Assembly (NCBI RefSeq): GCF_027596085.1
Contig: NC_072460.1
Location: 4,101,512 to 4,165,511, forward strand
Reading direction: 5' to 3'
Source of the DNA: Anoplopoma fimbria
Lineage: Eukaryota; Chordata; Actinopteri; Perciformes; Anoplopomatidae
Length of the DNA stretch: 64,000 nucleotides
Position numbers and translations under genes: made by a program. The notes below the pieces were generated by a model, which ran no database searches, was not told the DNA's origin, and saw only the letters and a program-made list of their open reading frames with translations. Shown piece after piece: positions 36,531-48,752 of this stretch; the first letter of the stretch is position 1, and every line of letters begins with the position of its first letter.

Positions 36531-37059
36531 AACTTAAAATAGACGGAAACTGTGTAGACATCTGGATTAATTATAATAGGAGTGTATGTATTCTGTCAGA
36601 TGCATGTGAGAGGAACAACTATGAAACACAGCTGAAAAGCCTCCTGTTGTGGACTCGCTGTTTGGCGGAGAGTCTTGTGAAGCAGGGCTGCAGGTGAAGC
36701 TTCGTATTTGGATATATAAATGTATTTATTCATTTGATTTAATTTGGTCTTTTTGGAAAGTTACTGCATATTACGCTCACCTTCTCTCTAGTTTTACTAG
36801 GAGCCACGGAGAGCAAATAGACCCTTTGAAATGCTTTTTCTACAATTACAAGTTGCTGTTGCCTTGAAACAGGCTCCACACGCGCACACAAAGAAATGCA
36901 TGCATACCTTCGTTTCTACAGTCAATATTTACATTTCATCTCAGCCACAGCTGATTCTGATGGCTAACAAAAGGGCAGTGTGTGTATGTGTGTGAATGTG
37001 GGTTCTCCATTAGGGATTCAAAAACAGAGGCAGATATGGACCTTCACACAGCCATTTGT
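36531..37059. other. No gene seen
   Basis: AT-rich unique-looking DNA with CA/TG words near 36880 and 36980. Confidence 0.5.
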
Positions 37060-37094
37060 GCGCGCACACGCACACGCACACGCACACGCACACG
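37060..37094. repeat. (GCACAC)n hexanucleotide repeat
   Basis: About six CGCACA units: strictly alternating purine-pyrimidine sequence with CpG steps, which favours Z-DNA more than plain CA repeats. Confidence 0.93.
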
Positions 37095-38262
37095 ATGCTT
37101 GTGCGGTTATATCATCCCTGCTTTTATACAAATTTCCACGAAGGTTTTAGTATATTACAGTGCGTTTTCATTGTAAGCATATCCTTCAGCTGATGTGTTC
37201 ATTGTTCTAAAGCTCTGTTCTTTTATGCAGTGTATATTTCACTATACCTTAATGCAATCCTGAGCTTTTTCCTAGTCAAACACATTGAAATTACATCAAG
37301 TCCTTGACACTACAATTTATGTTGCAGTTGCCACATAAAGTCAGGACTACCTTACAACATGGAGCTGGGACTGCACGGTGCATCATCAAGAGCTGCTGTT
37401 TATTGTTATTTGTCTTAATATGTGGAAGAATTGCCTCGCCAGAAATAAAAACGCTTAATATAGGCCCCCCCAGAGAAAAAAGCTAATTAGTCCATTTGCA
37501 ATGCTCCCGACGTTTTATCATTCAGGATAAAACAACAGGTTTTGTGACCGTGCTTGCGCTGAAATATTTGAATCTCATTACTCTGCTCACCAAGTGTAAA
37601 TAAGACCAGTAAGCCTCCCAGAAAGTCTGAAACCATTTTCTCGACATTCATTCCAATTACACGCTGTGGCGCGTGTAAACACAAACTTCATCAGATCACT
37701 TGATTTTGAGCTCGGATAAACAGCTCATTTGGAAACCTCAATTTATCCCGTGATAGCAGTGCAACTGTAAGCTGCACGTAGATGCCGCTTATGTTGCTTG
37801 TGCTGTATCCATACAAATTTGTACACAAGCAAACAGCAGTATAAACAGTACTTTGGTCTGTATCAGTAAAAAAATGACTCATGAACGGTCCCCACACAAC
37901 GCGAGCTCCCCTTCACCGACGACACGAGATGAAGCTGGAAGTTTCCCTGCTCACATCGTTACGGTTCCTTGGCTCTGAAAAGTGGAACCTTTGTCATGAT
38001 ATTATAACGCATGTGTGTTTGGCATGACCGTGGGGCTGGAGGATAGGAGGGATTCTGGGGACAAAATAAATGTGTGCGGACGACACACCAGCGGAGCGGT
38101 GAAATAAAAGTGTAATGGAAAAAATGCTGTTGATCATAATTGCCAGTGGTGAAATTGCTGGTCTGTATTTCCCCTAAAATGTCCCTGTGTGTTACCGTCT
38201 GCAGGGGCTCCAACATCTGTAATTATTTCTCCGGGAAGGATTCGGCTTGAACTGCAATATTG
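37095..38262. other. No gene seen; possible conserved DNA at 37.48-37.70 kb
   Basis: 37480-37700 is low-repeat, balanced and has CTAATTAG and CCAATTACACGC words. Candidate regulatory element only. Confidence 0.3.
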
Positions 38263-38395
38263 CCTCCTCCTCCTCCTCCTCCTCCTCCTCCTCCTCCTCC
38301 TCCTCCTCCTCCTCCTCCTCCTCCTCCTCCTCCTCCTCCTCCTCCCCTCTCCCTCTCCCTCTCCCTCTCTCTTTATCCCCCCTCCTCCTGCTCCG
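38263..38395. repeat. (TCC)n trinucleotide tract followed by (CCCTCT)n
   Basis: About 27 TCC/CTC units (to about 38345) grade into CCCTCT units and a CT-rich tail. The poly-Leu, poly-Ser and poly-Glu/Arg frames on either strand are translations of it. Confidence 0.97.
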
Positions 38396-38469
38396 GACCA
38401 ATTTGGGGTGGCGAGGCGATGGTTATCTAAATGCAAAGTGATGCTGTAATAGCACTCACGAGGAGGCGC

Positions 38470-38890
38470 AAACGACTAGTGAGACCCGGAGATGGAGGGA
38501 TGAGGTGGAGAGGTAGAAGAAGGAGAGGGTATCAGTAAGAAAGAGATACATACGAAAGAGAGGAGGAGGGAGGGGACTCAGGTTGTAGGACAGATGGAAA
38601 GAGAGAGAGAGAGAGGTGGAAGAGGAGACAAAATAAAAGGAGGGAAAGCAGCACAGAGCTATTTTGGAAACAAACTGATGGGAAAAGAGTGAGGAAGAGA
38701 GAGTGAAAAGAGATCGCTGTGGAGAGGAAAAGGAGAGTGCAAGAGCAAGGGAAGGTGCAGGGGAGTGAGAAAAAGAAAGTGTAAAGAATGGTATGAATAG
38801 AAATGTAAGCAAGAGACACAAGATACAACAAAGAAAAGAAAAGGGAGACTCATGGGAAAGAAAGAAAGATCCAGCAGAAGACATTACAGA
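38470..38890. repeat. Polypurine block, about 420 bp
   Basis: The plus strand is overwhelmingly A/G with GAGAGA, GGAGGG and AAAGAAAG words. It starts 75 bases after the polypyrimidine tract. The 161- and 99-codon minus frames are Ser/Leu/Phe-rich translations of this tract. Confidence 0.85.
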
Positions 38891-39499
38891 GAATGTCATC
38901 ACCAGAAAAACAGAAGCTCTGGTTGTCTGCTCAAATGCCAAAAACGATGTGTACCTTTACCTGATAAGGACCTCTTGTCGTAATGGAAACCCCTGAATTG
39001 GAATAATGACTTGTGACTCTCTGAAGCACAGTCGTAAGTAGAGTGACTAAACCTGGTAGGGAGCAGGTAGGAGCTAATTGTAGTCAAACGAGGCATTATG
39101 ACTCCCGACGTTGGTTTGTTTTAACCAAGCTTACCTAACCTTAGAGCTGCTATATTATAATATATTTTTCTATATTAACAATGGATAATACCAAAAATTT
39201 TACTAAATATGATAAGCGGTAAAGTTGTCTAGGGCAGGTGGTCCACAGGACTTTCATTTGCTGATTGTGTCCTGTCTGAAACCCAAAGTAAATGTTGACT
39301 TTAAGCTTTTTATGTAAAGTTGTTATACGTGGCGTTTTACCTTATGTTGTTTTAGGTGATGCGGTTTTACCCGATGCGGTTTTACGTGACCTTATTTTAT
39401 GTGACGCTGTAATGTAACTTAAGAAAGTGTGGTTGTGTATTGTTTTTTTTCAAAATTTACTGAAGTAACATTGTTACGGTTTTTACGTTATTATTTGAA
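38891..39499. other. No gene seen; repeated GCGGTTTTAC words
   Basis: 39330-39420 has three near copies of GGCGTTTTACC / GCGGTTTTACC / GCGGTTTTACG within 60 bases, a minor local duplication. No gene-like frame. Confidence 0.5.
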
Positions 39500-39610
39500 C
39501 ACAAACCAGGTTTTTTCTTACCTTAAAGTAGTTTTGTTGCCTAAAATCGTTTCACACCGTTAACCACATTTCATTGTGCATTTATTCCAGCGTGATACGA
39601 AACTTATTTA
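39500..39610 (-). mobile_element. Dispersed repeat, copy 2
   Basis: The plus strand reads CTTAAAGTAGTTTTGTTGCC then TAAAATCG, followed by GTTAACCACATTTCATTGTG. The GTTTTGTTGCCTAAA word and its surroundings match copy 3 at 43820-44080 on the same strand, and the reverse complement of copy 1 at 8840-9030. Shorter and more diverged. Confidence 0.5.
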
Positions 39611-42600
39611 AGAAACATTTTTGGGGGGGGGGTTCAGAAACATCCATATTGTTTGCACAATCTTAACTTTTTTTGTCTGGCAACTGGGTTGTACAGACAG
39701 ACAAAGTTAACAACAAGCTAGTGAACAAGGTGGAGCATTTAGCGGCTGAAGAGCCAGATAATTCCCCTCAGTAGGAGGTGGAGACCAAAACAGAGCCACA
39801 AGGGGAATCAGTAATGTGTTTACAGTTTGTTATAGTCCCACAAAGTGGCCCAAAATCTATTATCACTACTTTAATAAAGTAGTTTTAGTTTTTCAGTTGA
39901 CATATTTGGTTTGAATTGAAATTTCCTGTCATTTGGAAAAGACAGGATTAAAACTGGCCACCTTGCAATTGCGGAACGAGCACTCCATGAGCCGTAGTCG
40001 CCCATGGCTGATTAGTGCTAATTCCAAAGTGCTCAGTGATTTTGAACATCACTTGAACATCACTTAGTTTAGAGAAGATCATGAGCTTTCCCTCAACTTG
40101 GCCTAAAAAAAACAAAAACTTAGCTGTAGCAGTGGAAGATCAGAAAACCAATCATTTTTGTTCCAGGTTTGGAAGACACTGACAGATGTCTTTTGATGGT
40201 TTTCATTTCGCAGGGCAATGACAAACGACATGTTTGTCCCTTAAGTTTGGAATACTTACTGAAATTAAAAAAATATTTTGTCTAGCTTTTGAGAAGAGAT
40301 TGAGGGAGGAAAAGGAGATAAGGAGATAGAAGGAGGGGTGGAGAGGAAACCGAGGCTGGTAAAATAGAGGTTTGAGAAGGAACACAAGAGAAGCTTTTCT
40401 ATTATTTTATTTAAAATATATATTTTATTACTTTTAATACATTTTCAGTTGAGATTGGACATAGGTTTGAAATATTACCTCTTTGCTACTAGGTACTAGC
40501 ACTGGTGTCTTTGCTCTCATAGCAGTGAAGCAGAATTGAGCTGAAATAAGAATAAAGAGAGGGCGAGAAAGAACTGAAGAGAGGAACTGAGATGAATGGC
40601 TTCAACCATTACAGTCACACAGTAAGAAAGAAAATCCAACCATAATCCTAAAACATCCAGGATAATGTTATTTATGACAGGCTATGGATATAATTTAAAA
40701 ATGAAAAAAATGAGAGGGAGAAGAGAGAAAGAACATGATTATGGATGTTGTGAGTTAAAGTGTTCTGAATGGAAGCTAGAGATCAGACAATTTTCTGTCC
40801 ATCTATAAAACACATACAATGTATGTGTGTGCATGTTGGAGTGTGAGATGATGTATGCATGGTGGTTTCAGAGGTAGCAAAACATTACACCATTTCCTCT
40901 GTGAATGGACAAGAAGAATTGGACAAGCTGAAGAAAATAAAAATGAGAGGGAAGACAAGATTAGGGATGGGTCGATTTCCAGTTTTTGACAGTCCTGTCT
41001 GGAGCACAAGCTTGTACCGGATTGATTTTATTCAAACCTGCGTTATTCAAAAGGACAGCGTCACAGCGCTAAACCCAACTTACATAGCATTAGTAATGAA
41101 ACCGGTTCTTCATAGGTTTGCCGAACTGGGTTTTATAAGTAAATAATGAATGCACACTGAGCTTCCAGTTCCAGCTCTATCATTTCTCCTTTTACTCTCT
41201 TCCTCTCTTGAGCTATCCGCCCCTTTTTCCTTCGGCACCCTGAGAAATACAATTAACATGAACTACCAACAAACAACAATAAAACATTACAGTGTTTTAG
41301 TCTCTATGGGTCACGCGAGACATTTCGTGATAAGATTTGGTATACCGGACGAGTTAGGTGGCTTTATATCATCCCAGTTTGAAAGTCTTTCCAGTCCTTA
41401 CAGTGGCCCCTAGCAACCCTAGAAGACATCAATCAGTTATTCTGTGCAATTTATAGCCTATACATATATTACCGTCCAAAAGATCTCTCGGACTGTTATG
41501 CCAATATCCAGATGAAGGCTTGCCAGTTACAGCTCTCCGTGTGGAGTGAAGGAGTCCCCTTATGGCCTCTCCTAACAGGCCAGTTTGTTCGTCTGTGTCC
41601 CGGCCAAAGTGTTAGCATTTAGCTCATTGATTTCCTCCAGTGGGTCCCTGTGATTAATCCGAGACAGGCGCCCTGCCCTGCATTTTAAAAAGCACGTCTT
41701 CCCCTGCAGGGGGGCAAACAGTCGCAGACAGCGCCTTTTCATTAGAGACCTTGACACATTTTGCTCCATCTGACATACTGTCAGTGTTTTTCTGTCCTTG
41801 TTGACAACAGAGATGATTTGACAGTCGCGTTACAGAATTAGATACGCGAATCAAATAAGCAAATTATACTTTTCAGCCCATATTAGTAGCGTTTTAAACA
41901 GGATTTATGAACTATGCAATGGGGAGAAGCACTTTATAATATTTATACTATAGTTTATAACGTGTGTTTATTTGGTGATCAGTAGATATAAATATGTGAT
42001 TGCACCCACTGAAATGTATTAGCAGAAAGCTCAATGATAGAAGAAACTCATTCAATGCTGATTTTTATCATTGTATACCCATGTTCATTTCTCACTGACC
42101 TCCATAAATAGATATCAACATATGAATGCCTAAAGATTTCGGTATCTTAATCATTCTGTGTTCGGTTTGTAATCCGAGTAGTATTGACCAATCACTTTTG
42201 AGCGGGCTCTGCATGCAGGTAAACAGTTTGTGTTGCAAGCAAAAGAGGTGGAATGTTTTGGCTAAATGCGACGTCTGATCCCATTGGCCATCGGCTGGAG
42301 ACGATTAAGCTTTTTATTGGCTAAAAAATAAAACTGTTAACTGGGTGTAAACTGGCTACTGGTGAAAAACACTCCGGTTATTGTCGTCATCTATCAACTA
42401 CAGCTCCATTCTCGCAACTCAAGTTGCTAATCGGGCTGTAAACACTGACCTGCGCATGGAGGAGGAAGTCTTTGCGGTGTATCTGTATCTGGATATCGTC
42501 TGGCTACAATGAAGTCCCCCGCCGAAATATTGGTCGCTGCCCCAAGAGGATAAATGGACGTTAGGCAGATACCTGATGGGTATCCAGATTGGGTAACCAC

Positions 42601-43613
42601 ATATACACACACAGCAACTTGGTTACAAAAGTCGGAATCAAACTTTGAAACCCTGACCCTGCCCATTAAGTTACACCACTTTCTTTCACTTATTGTACTC
42701 TCCCACATTTCTTTTAAAGAAATTTATTTTCAAATGATATTCAGACCCAGAGGAACTCAGAGTACGTTTTTCTTTCTGAATACAAAGGGCCAAGGTTGTG
42801 CAGAATGAGCTGAGGCCTTAAGTTTGTACGGCTTTTCTATGTGCTGCTGAAATCCTTTCAGAGCCTTTTCACACCATACTATGGACGTTCACAATGACGT
42901 GGCTTCACTTACAATGGCAGACCTCACTCAAAAGAGGAGTCATTCGATTGAGGTGGCATTCGCAATCTGTGTGTGCGCCCACAAGTGCTTTCAGTGAGAG
43001 GTGGAATGTCAGGGTAAAACTTACAAAGAGATTTGTTTTCTAAGAGACAAAGAAAAAACACTTCTAATATATTACTCGTGCCGAGGTTACTCACATTCGT
43101 ACCGTTCCTCACAAACATAAATGAACGTAAAATTGTTGAATCTGATAGGTTTGAAAATGTGTTGAAAAGATATTTGAAATACTTTTTATGAATATTTCAA
43201 TTGCTAGATTAACGCACATGAATATCCAAAATGGTGGTGACCTTTGCTTCAGTTGCCAATAGTTGTGGATAGAATTTGATAAAGAGGAGGTGCTGCCCAA
43301 AACAGAATTGTCATGTTGGATTGTGTTTACACTGTGAAGGTCCAATTTTCACACAGAAAAGACAATAAACTACAGGCTTTGAGTTTGCAGTTGCCAGTTC
43401 TGGATGGTTTAAGGCCAGCCTGTCGTGCAGCCTCCAACTGCTCACTGCTTGTCCCACTGTGCTTTCCCATATTCATGGTGAGCTGATTTTAGACTGTAGT
43501 GTTCAAGGGTGCACTGAGCACAGAACAGAAAAGAACACACCTTGGGCCAGATGTACAAATACAGTATACAAAGATGTATAGGCCTAAAGAAACATACATA
43601 TGATATATTAAAA
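39611..43613. other. No gene seen over 4 kb; possible repeat remnants
   Basis: AT-rich with many short frames and no recognisable domain. An 11-base direct repeat (GAACATCACTT twice) lies near 40044-40068. TTAGGGATGGGTCGATTTCC near 40961 and TGATCCCATTGGCC near 42275 resemble fish repeat starts, but ends could not be found. The section 41530-41830 has balanced composition and could be conserved. Confidence 0.4.
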
Positions 43614-43616
43614 TAG

Positions 43617-43649
<33 letters not shown>
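43614..43649. repeat. (AT)n microsatellite
   Basis: About 17 AT units. The poly Tyr-Ile frame on minus is a translation of it. Confidence 0.96.
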
Positions 43650-43652
<3 letters not shown>

Positions 43653-43819
43653 TATCTGTTAACGGATATCTGATATTTGTGAGAAAAGAGATCAAGCTGT
43701 GTGTGAAGTGGAGATGTAAAGTAAGGTGAAAGACAGAATACAACCTGCATTTTCCTTTAGTGTGCTCTTTTAGGTTGCACCGTCACCGAGCATGTAGAAT
43801 TTTTCTGAAACTAACACAG

Positions 43820-44080
43820 GACTTTTGTCCAGGTGACTATTTACCAACTTAGTAGTCACGCAAGTCATTTGTCAGTCAAGTTAACGTCAACCACGCACTT
43901 TTCATTAACCTAACTAAGGGGTTTTGTTGCCTAAACCTAAACTTTCTGTGAAGACGAAAGTTTATTTTGAAAAGACACTGTTCATGTAACAAGGGTATTC
44001 CGTCACTGAAACGTTGTAAACTGACGCTAGAGCGGTGGGAAAGCTGGAAAGTTTCTACCACTGACCGAGCTGCGTTATGT
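43820..44080 (-). mobile_element. Dispersed repeat, copy 3 (longest)
   Basis: In reverse complement it shows CTTTTCAAAATAAAC, GTTTAGGCAACAAAACCCC, CGTGGTTGACGTTAACTTG and TGTCCAGGTGACT-type words in the same order as copy 1 at 8840-9030. No open frame and no clear terminal repeats. Confidence 0.65.
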
Positions 44081-45968
44081 GACGCACTGGGGTGAGAATG
44101 TGTTGATGATTACAGTTATTGATCCCATGAAAACTATAAAAACCCCTTGGATGATATTTTGTTTGTTCAGCTTCTGAATGGCTTACATACTGCTACTTAA
44201 ATTTTCCTGTAACGCCAGCACTGACTCTGGAAATTCACAGTTTGTTTTCGTTGTTTGAATTGATTTAACAGTTCCTCAGTTCCACTACTGTTTAAGTTTT
44301 TCTTACAGCCTTTTTTTTCGGTGGCAGCTCTCCAAGTCTTGGGCGTCAGAGTATGTGTCAGAGTACTTGCACATGGCACAACACCTTCCCTTATACAATG
44401 TTTAATGGGTGTTACCTACGCTAACAGCCACATGCCTCCACTTTAATGGGATTAATCATTCAGCACACCTGTGTAACAACACATGCGGAAGGTTAAGAAC
44501 ATTTGGTGCGTCTGGAGTTGCTTCATTTTTTCCCCCTCTCAACAGAAAATTTATAGGTATTAACGTGAATGCTGCTGCATGAGGCCCAGCGAAACATGGA
44601 TCTGCCCACACAACACAGCTCAGGACTTTGCCGTTTGGGAGAATATCAAAGTGTAATTTCAAACCAAGGTTTGAGCCTAAATCCAACCACCGTTATTTTG
44701 AAGAATGCAGCGCAAGACAAAATCAATCTGCAAGTCAAGATTTAAAAGCGCAAAACAGATTCAGTATCCTTTCCTCTGCAGCCGATATTGCAGAAGAAGC
44801 TGAACACTTGTGTGGCTAACAGGACATGTGCTTTCACGGCTAGTTGTACAAAGTTGCAATAAAACCGATGGCATTGTGAGTAACTTCATTTTAATTAAAC
44901 CATCAAGACCACTCTTGTCCTCCAGGTCAAATTCAATGGATTTTGCAATACTCAAGTTTTCATGTTAAGGATAGAAACGGCCAAGAACATGTGTCCAACT
45001 GTGAAGGCTGCAAGCAAAGCAAAAGAAGCTCTGCTACTCAGTAAAATGGGCAGTTTTTTTTAGGTTTAGTTTTAAACAATCTGCCCATGTGTGCTTCAAA
45101 ATCTTGATTTACAGCTGGATTACAGGTTCCTTTTGTGCTCAAACTAAATAAATTGCAAAGAAAAGCCCACACTCCCAGTTCAACACTTCAACTCTATTTC
45201 TTAAAAATGACATTCTCATACAACTTAATTACTCACGGCATGAGGCAGGACACCATGGCAACTTTCCCTGGCTGTTACCAGGAAGCCTAAACCTTAGACC
45301 ATGCAAGGCCTGTGCTATGTATGCTCAACCATCCACACTTGCCTCCTCTAACTAAAATGCAGATTGCTGGAGATACACTAAATCCGGCCATCTGGACCGA
45401 TGAGCGGGGCAGCCGGGTCACAAACCTTCGCATTTTGTGTTTCGGAAACATTTGTGGCAAGAAATAAGCAATCCAGTAGTAGAATCCTGATTCATATTTG
45501 ATATTTGAAGGTGTGAGTCTGGCGAGCCTGCGGCTGTGCATAGGACAGACAGACGAATAAACGCTGAGGTCGAGTCAGGACGCTGCAAATTCAGATACGG
45601 AGAATTGTCAGTCAACTTGCTGAGCCGTATCCATCACACAATGCTTGGCGAGATCTCTTTCTCTCCATTGAAAATGAATAGGCTCCGTCAACTTCACATA
45701 CGTCAACAGATTTGAAAAAATAAAAAAAATAACATCGCTAGTGATTGTCATCCTTGAGCCTATTACATTTTCTATGTTTTTTGCAGGAGACAGAGAATAA
45801 TTTAAGAAAAAGATTTAAAAAATGAGCAGAAACATCCAGGAATAGGAGTGCAATGACCTGAACTTTACTTTGTGGCCTGGAGCTGACTTTAGCTGGATAA
45901 GTACTTCTGCCAACACTACCTGCCTATTTAAAGTTTGATGAAGGAAGGAAGTTAATGAACCTGTGGAA
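44081..45968. other. No gene seen
   Basis: AT-rich DNA with short frames of no recognisable type on both strands. Confidence 0.45.
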
Positions 45969-46002
45969 ACTCTCTCTCTCTCTCTCCCTCTCTCTCTCTC
46001 TT
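45969..46002. repeat. (CT)n microsatellite, imperfect
   Basis: CT repeats with one CCC interruption. Confidence 0.95.
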
Positions 46003-46118
46003 TGCTATTCCATCCTCTCTTATTCTCACTCTACTTTGTTCTGGACATGAATGAAAGCGAGTAGAGAGATTTTGGCCATTACAAAATCTCTCGGGGAATA
46101 AAAAAAAAAAAAAAAAAA

Positions 46119-46470
46119 TCCCCTTCTGGGCAGCCCTCTGAATTGTTGCACAAATTAATCCCCTTTCCCAATTCCATCATTTGCCCGGAGCTCCCATTTC
46201 AGAATTATCCCTTTTCAATTATTTCTCTCCCCCTTTTCTAATTTCTAGTCACCATTGGACATATCAATGGTGATGAGAGTGGAGTGGAGAGAAGAGGAGT
46301 GAATGCGTTATTAATTGCTATGATGTGGATTAGATGTGAGCATCGTGGCAACCTCCTCTGTGCCTCCACCCCCTCACCCCCCATCCCCCAATCACATTTC
46401 AATTAATAACAGTCAGCCGGGCTTCGCCTCAAGATGTGCTTGCAAGATGATTGGCCTGTCAGTCAGAGCT
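46119..46470. promoter_or_regulatory. Candidate conserved non-coding element
   Basis: Follows a poly-A run (46100-46118). The segment is free of simple repeats and rich in homeodomain-type cores: CACAAATTAATCCCC, TTTTCAATTATTTCTC, GTTATTAATTGC and TTTCAATTAATAACAG. It also has GGGCTTCGCCTCAAG and GATGATTGGCC. Density of such words and lack of coding frames suggest a developmental enhancer, but this is inference without a second genome. Confidence 0.35.
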
Positions 46471-46613
46471 GCTAGGGAGCATTGGCAATTTGTCACCAGT
46501 TTCCTTTTTCCTCCTCTCTTTTCACAATCGCTCACTCTTGTTTCTAGCTCCTAATCTTTTTTTCCCTTTCTCCACCTCTCTTCCGCCTCTCATCTGCCTC
46601 TTCAACCAGGTAG

Positions 46614-46631
46614 TTTTTTTTTTTTTTTTTT
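46614..46631. repeat. Poly-T run
   Basis: About 18 T in a row after CAACCAGGTAG. Confidence 0.97.
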
Positions 46632-46710
46632 CTATCCTCAAAATCATGCCACATTTCATCCATTTTCTTCCCATGATAGCTTGGTCAGCGTTGAAAAGGA
46701 CTGTCTACAT

Positions 46711-46712
<2 letters not shown>

Positions 46713-46799
<87 letters not shown>
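46713..46799. repeat. (GT)n microsatellite, about 43 units
   Basis: Uninterrupted GT array. Confidence 0.98.
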
Positions 46800-46804
<5 letters not shown>

Positions 46805-48070
46805 ACGCATCTGCTCAGAGTTTCTCTCCTGCCTGAGACGACACGCAACTTCAAAAACTGTCGTCCTGCGCCACATTTCACATGAGATGGGAGACAACAC
46901 AGCCATTTTCTTCTGAGGCCTGCCTGCTTTCATGACAACCTGCTACCCAGAATCAGCTTACACTGAAACACGCACAAACACACACTTCAGTCATCTCTCT
47001 TTTACGTCCCCTCCTCTCAGAACTATCTTCTTTTGTCACCTGCTCCTGTATGTGTTACAGTCAATATGATGCCAATGAGTATTCATGGTACCACTGTTTT
47101 GTTCCTTTTGCTTTTGGGTTTTTATTTTTATATTTAACCTGTATTTATCTACAACCATGTATTGCTAGTTGATCTGTACCAACCCCTATTCTTTAAGTAT
47201 GAAAAATATACTTTAATGGTGTAAAAACTAAGGAAACAGAATAAGGTTTACACAGTCTGGTCAAGTTTTTAAGTTTAAAAATTAGGATATCATTCCACCC
47301 ATGCCATTCCCCTTTTTTTCTGTAAACATCCAAATAAACTTCAAACAATAAGTGAGTCACTCCCTCTGTCAAAATAACAGCGTAATACATGAAAAAGGTT
47401 GTTTCATTACTTTCATAACCTGATATTCACCAGCAGAAGTAACAGCTCTTGTTACACTCTGCATTAGAATAATGTTGCTCTGTCAAACGTGTTTTCCAAC
47501 AACTCCAAAGCCTCCACACAAACACTTCACATCTTGTGTACTTAAGACATGTAGAAATAGAAAAAGAGATGTGTGGTTTAACAAGCGGCCTATGTTGAGG
47601 AGGTACCCACAGCTACCTAATAGCCCCAATGGCCGCATAGGCAGCTTTCCAACTGTGAAAAAACCCCAGTGAGTCCTGAATGTAGCCTCACCAGTGGTTA
47701 GCTACTGTAGCAGTGCAGAAGATAGAGAATATTAAGACTTCTGAGTATTTCTCTTTGTTCGGCGGAGCTAGCCGTCTCACCCCACCTCACCATCTGCTCC
47801 TGTACCAAGCTACCATGTACTGGACTGGTCTGTCCACTTAACCAATATGAAATGAAAGGATTTATACTGAGTCTAAGAAACCGCAAACAAGCCAACCACC
47901 CATAATACTGAAATAACAGGGATTACTGGTATTTTTTGTCACTGGATTTCAAATTGTAATCAATATTGAAAACAATTATTCAGCTTCCAAATGGCAAGCA
48001 AAGTAATCACATTACTGCAACATGTTACTAGGTAACTGACCAACACCGGGTGTTTAAACCCTCTCTTGAT
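46800..48070. other. No gene seen
   Basis: AT-rich unique-looking sequence. An 11-base match to the miR-30 5' end (TGTAAACATCC near 47322) has no visible hairpin partner. Confidence 0.45.
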
Positions 48071-48630
48071 CAGTGTTGGGCAAGTAACTTTAAAAATGTA
48101 ATCAGTTACTAATTACATGTTATCAATTGAAAAAGTAACTACATTACTTCATAGGCACAATGAGTAGGATTTGTCAGTTGCCGTTCATCGTTGGCCCCTC
48201 CTTCCCCAGCTCAACAAGGGTAAGGGTGCGAGCCAGCCCCGTAGTCCGCCATTTTCGTAGGTTCTTCTTGGATGTGTGCTCGCGATCTGGCACCTGGTCA
48301 CTACCTTACAGAGGTTGATGCCCAGGAACAATAAGAAAAGAGAGGCAGAGGGTCTCTGCAGCACTTTACTCCTTCTCATTGTGATTTTATTTAATGTAGG
48401 AATGGAAAACAAGACAGTGTGGTTTAAGTTTAGTTTAAAGTCTTCTTTTTTAAGCTTAAAGTCATCAAAATTGTGACTCTAGTCTCATTCAAGTTCAAGT
48501 CATGTGACTCAAGGCCAAACCTCTGGTATCTACTAAATAACAAATTATAGTCCCTTACTCATAGCCGATTAAAAAAATAGATTACATTACTGTAAAATGT
48601 TACTAAATATTGTCCCTCTGCCCAAGACTG
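48071..48630. mobile_element. Non-autonomous TIR element, hAT-like ends, 560 bp
   Basis: Left end CAGTGTTGGGCAAGTAAC; right end CTCTGCCCAAGACTG, whose reverse complement starts CAGTCTTGGGCA: 11 of 12 terminal bases match. The subterminal AAAATGTAATCAGTTACTAA words (left) and GATTACATTACTG (right) are typical of a widespread fish element of this type. Flanking octamers (CTCTTGAT, CTCACAAT) share 5 of 8 positions, a weak trace of an 8-bp target duplication. The interior (about 48160-48540) carries GTCCGCCATTTTCGTAGG and may include a second, nested repeat. There is no transposase frame. Confidence 0.75.
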
Positions 48631-48731
48631 CTCACAATTTGGCAATAAGCTTGATCACAACTTTATTTGGCACAACAAAGAAGGGTAACAGAAATGTATT
48701 TACATAGAAATGTAGCAGATCATGGAGTGTT

Positions 48732-48752
48732 GACAGATGCTTTTATCCAAGC
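48732..48752 (-). mobile_element. SINE tail remnant
   Basis: GACAGATGCTTTTATCCAAG corresponds to CAGACGCTTTTATCCAAAGC in the SINE tail at 30655-30957. Only this fragment is recognisable. Confidence 0.4.

Noticed and set aside
38134..38449. Poly-Leu, poly-Ser, poly-Arg and poly-Glu frames
   Set aside because: They are different frames of one (TCC)n tract, with no sequence outside it that looks coding.
38456..38941. 161-codon minus frame rich in Ser, Leu and Phe
   Set aside because: It is the complement of a polypurine tract; the bias accounts for the length and composition.
47322..47345. miR-30-like TGTAAACATCC
   Set aside because: Only 11 bases match and no complementary arm lies within hairpin distance.
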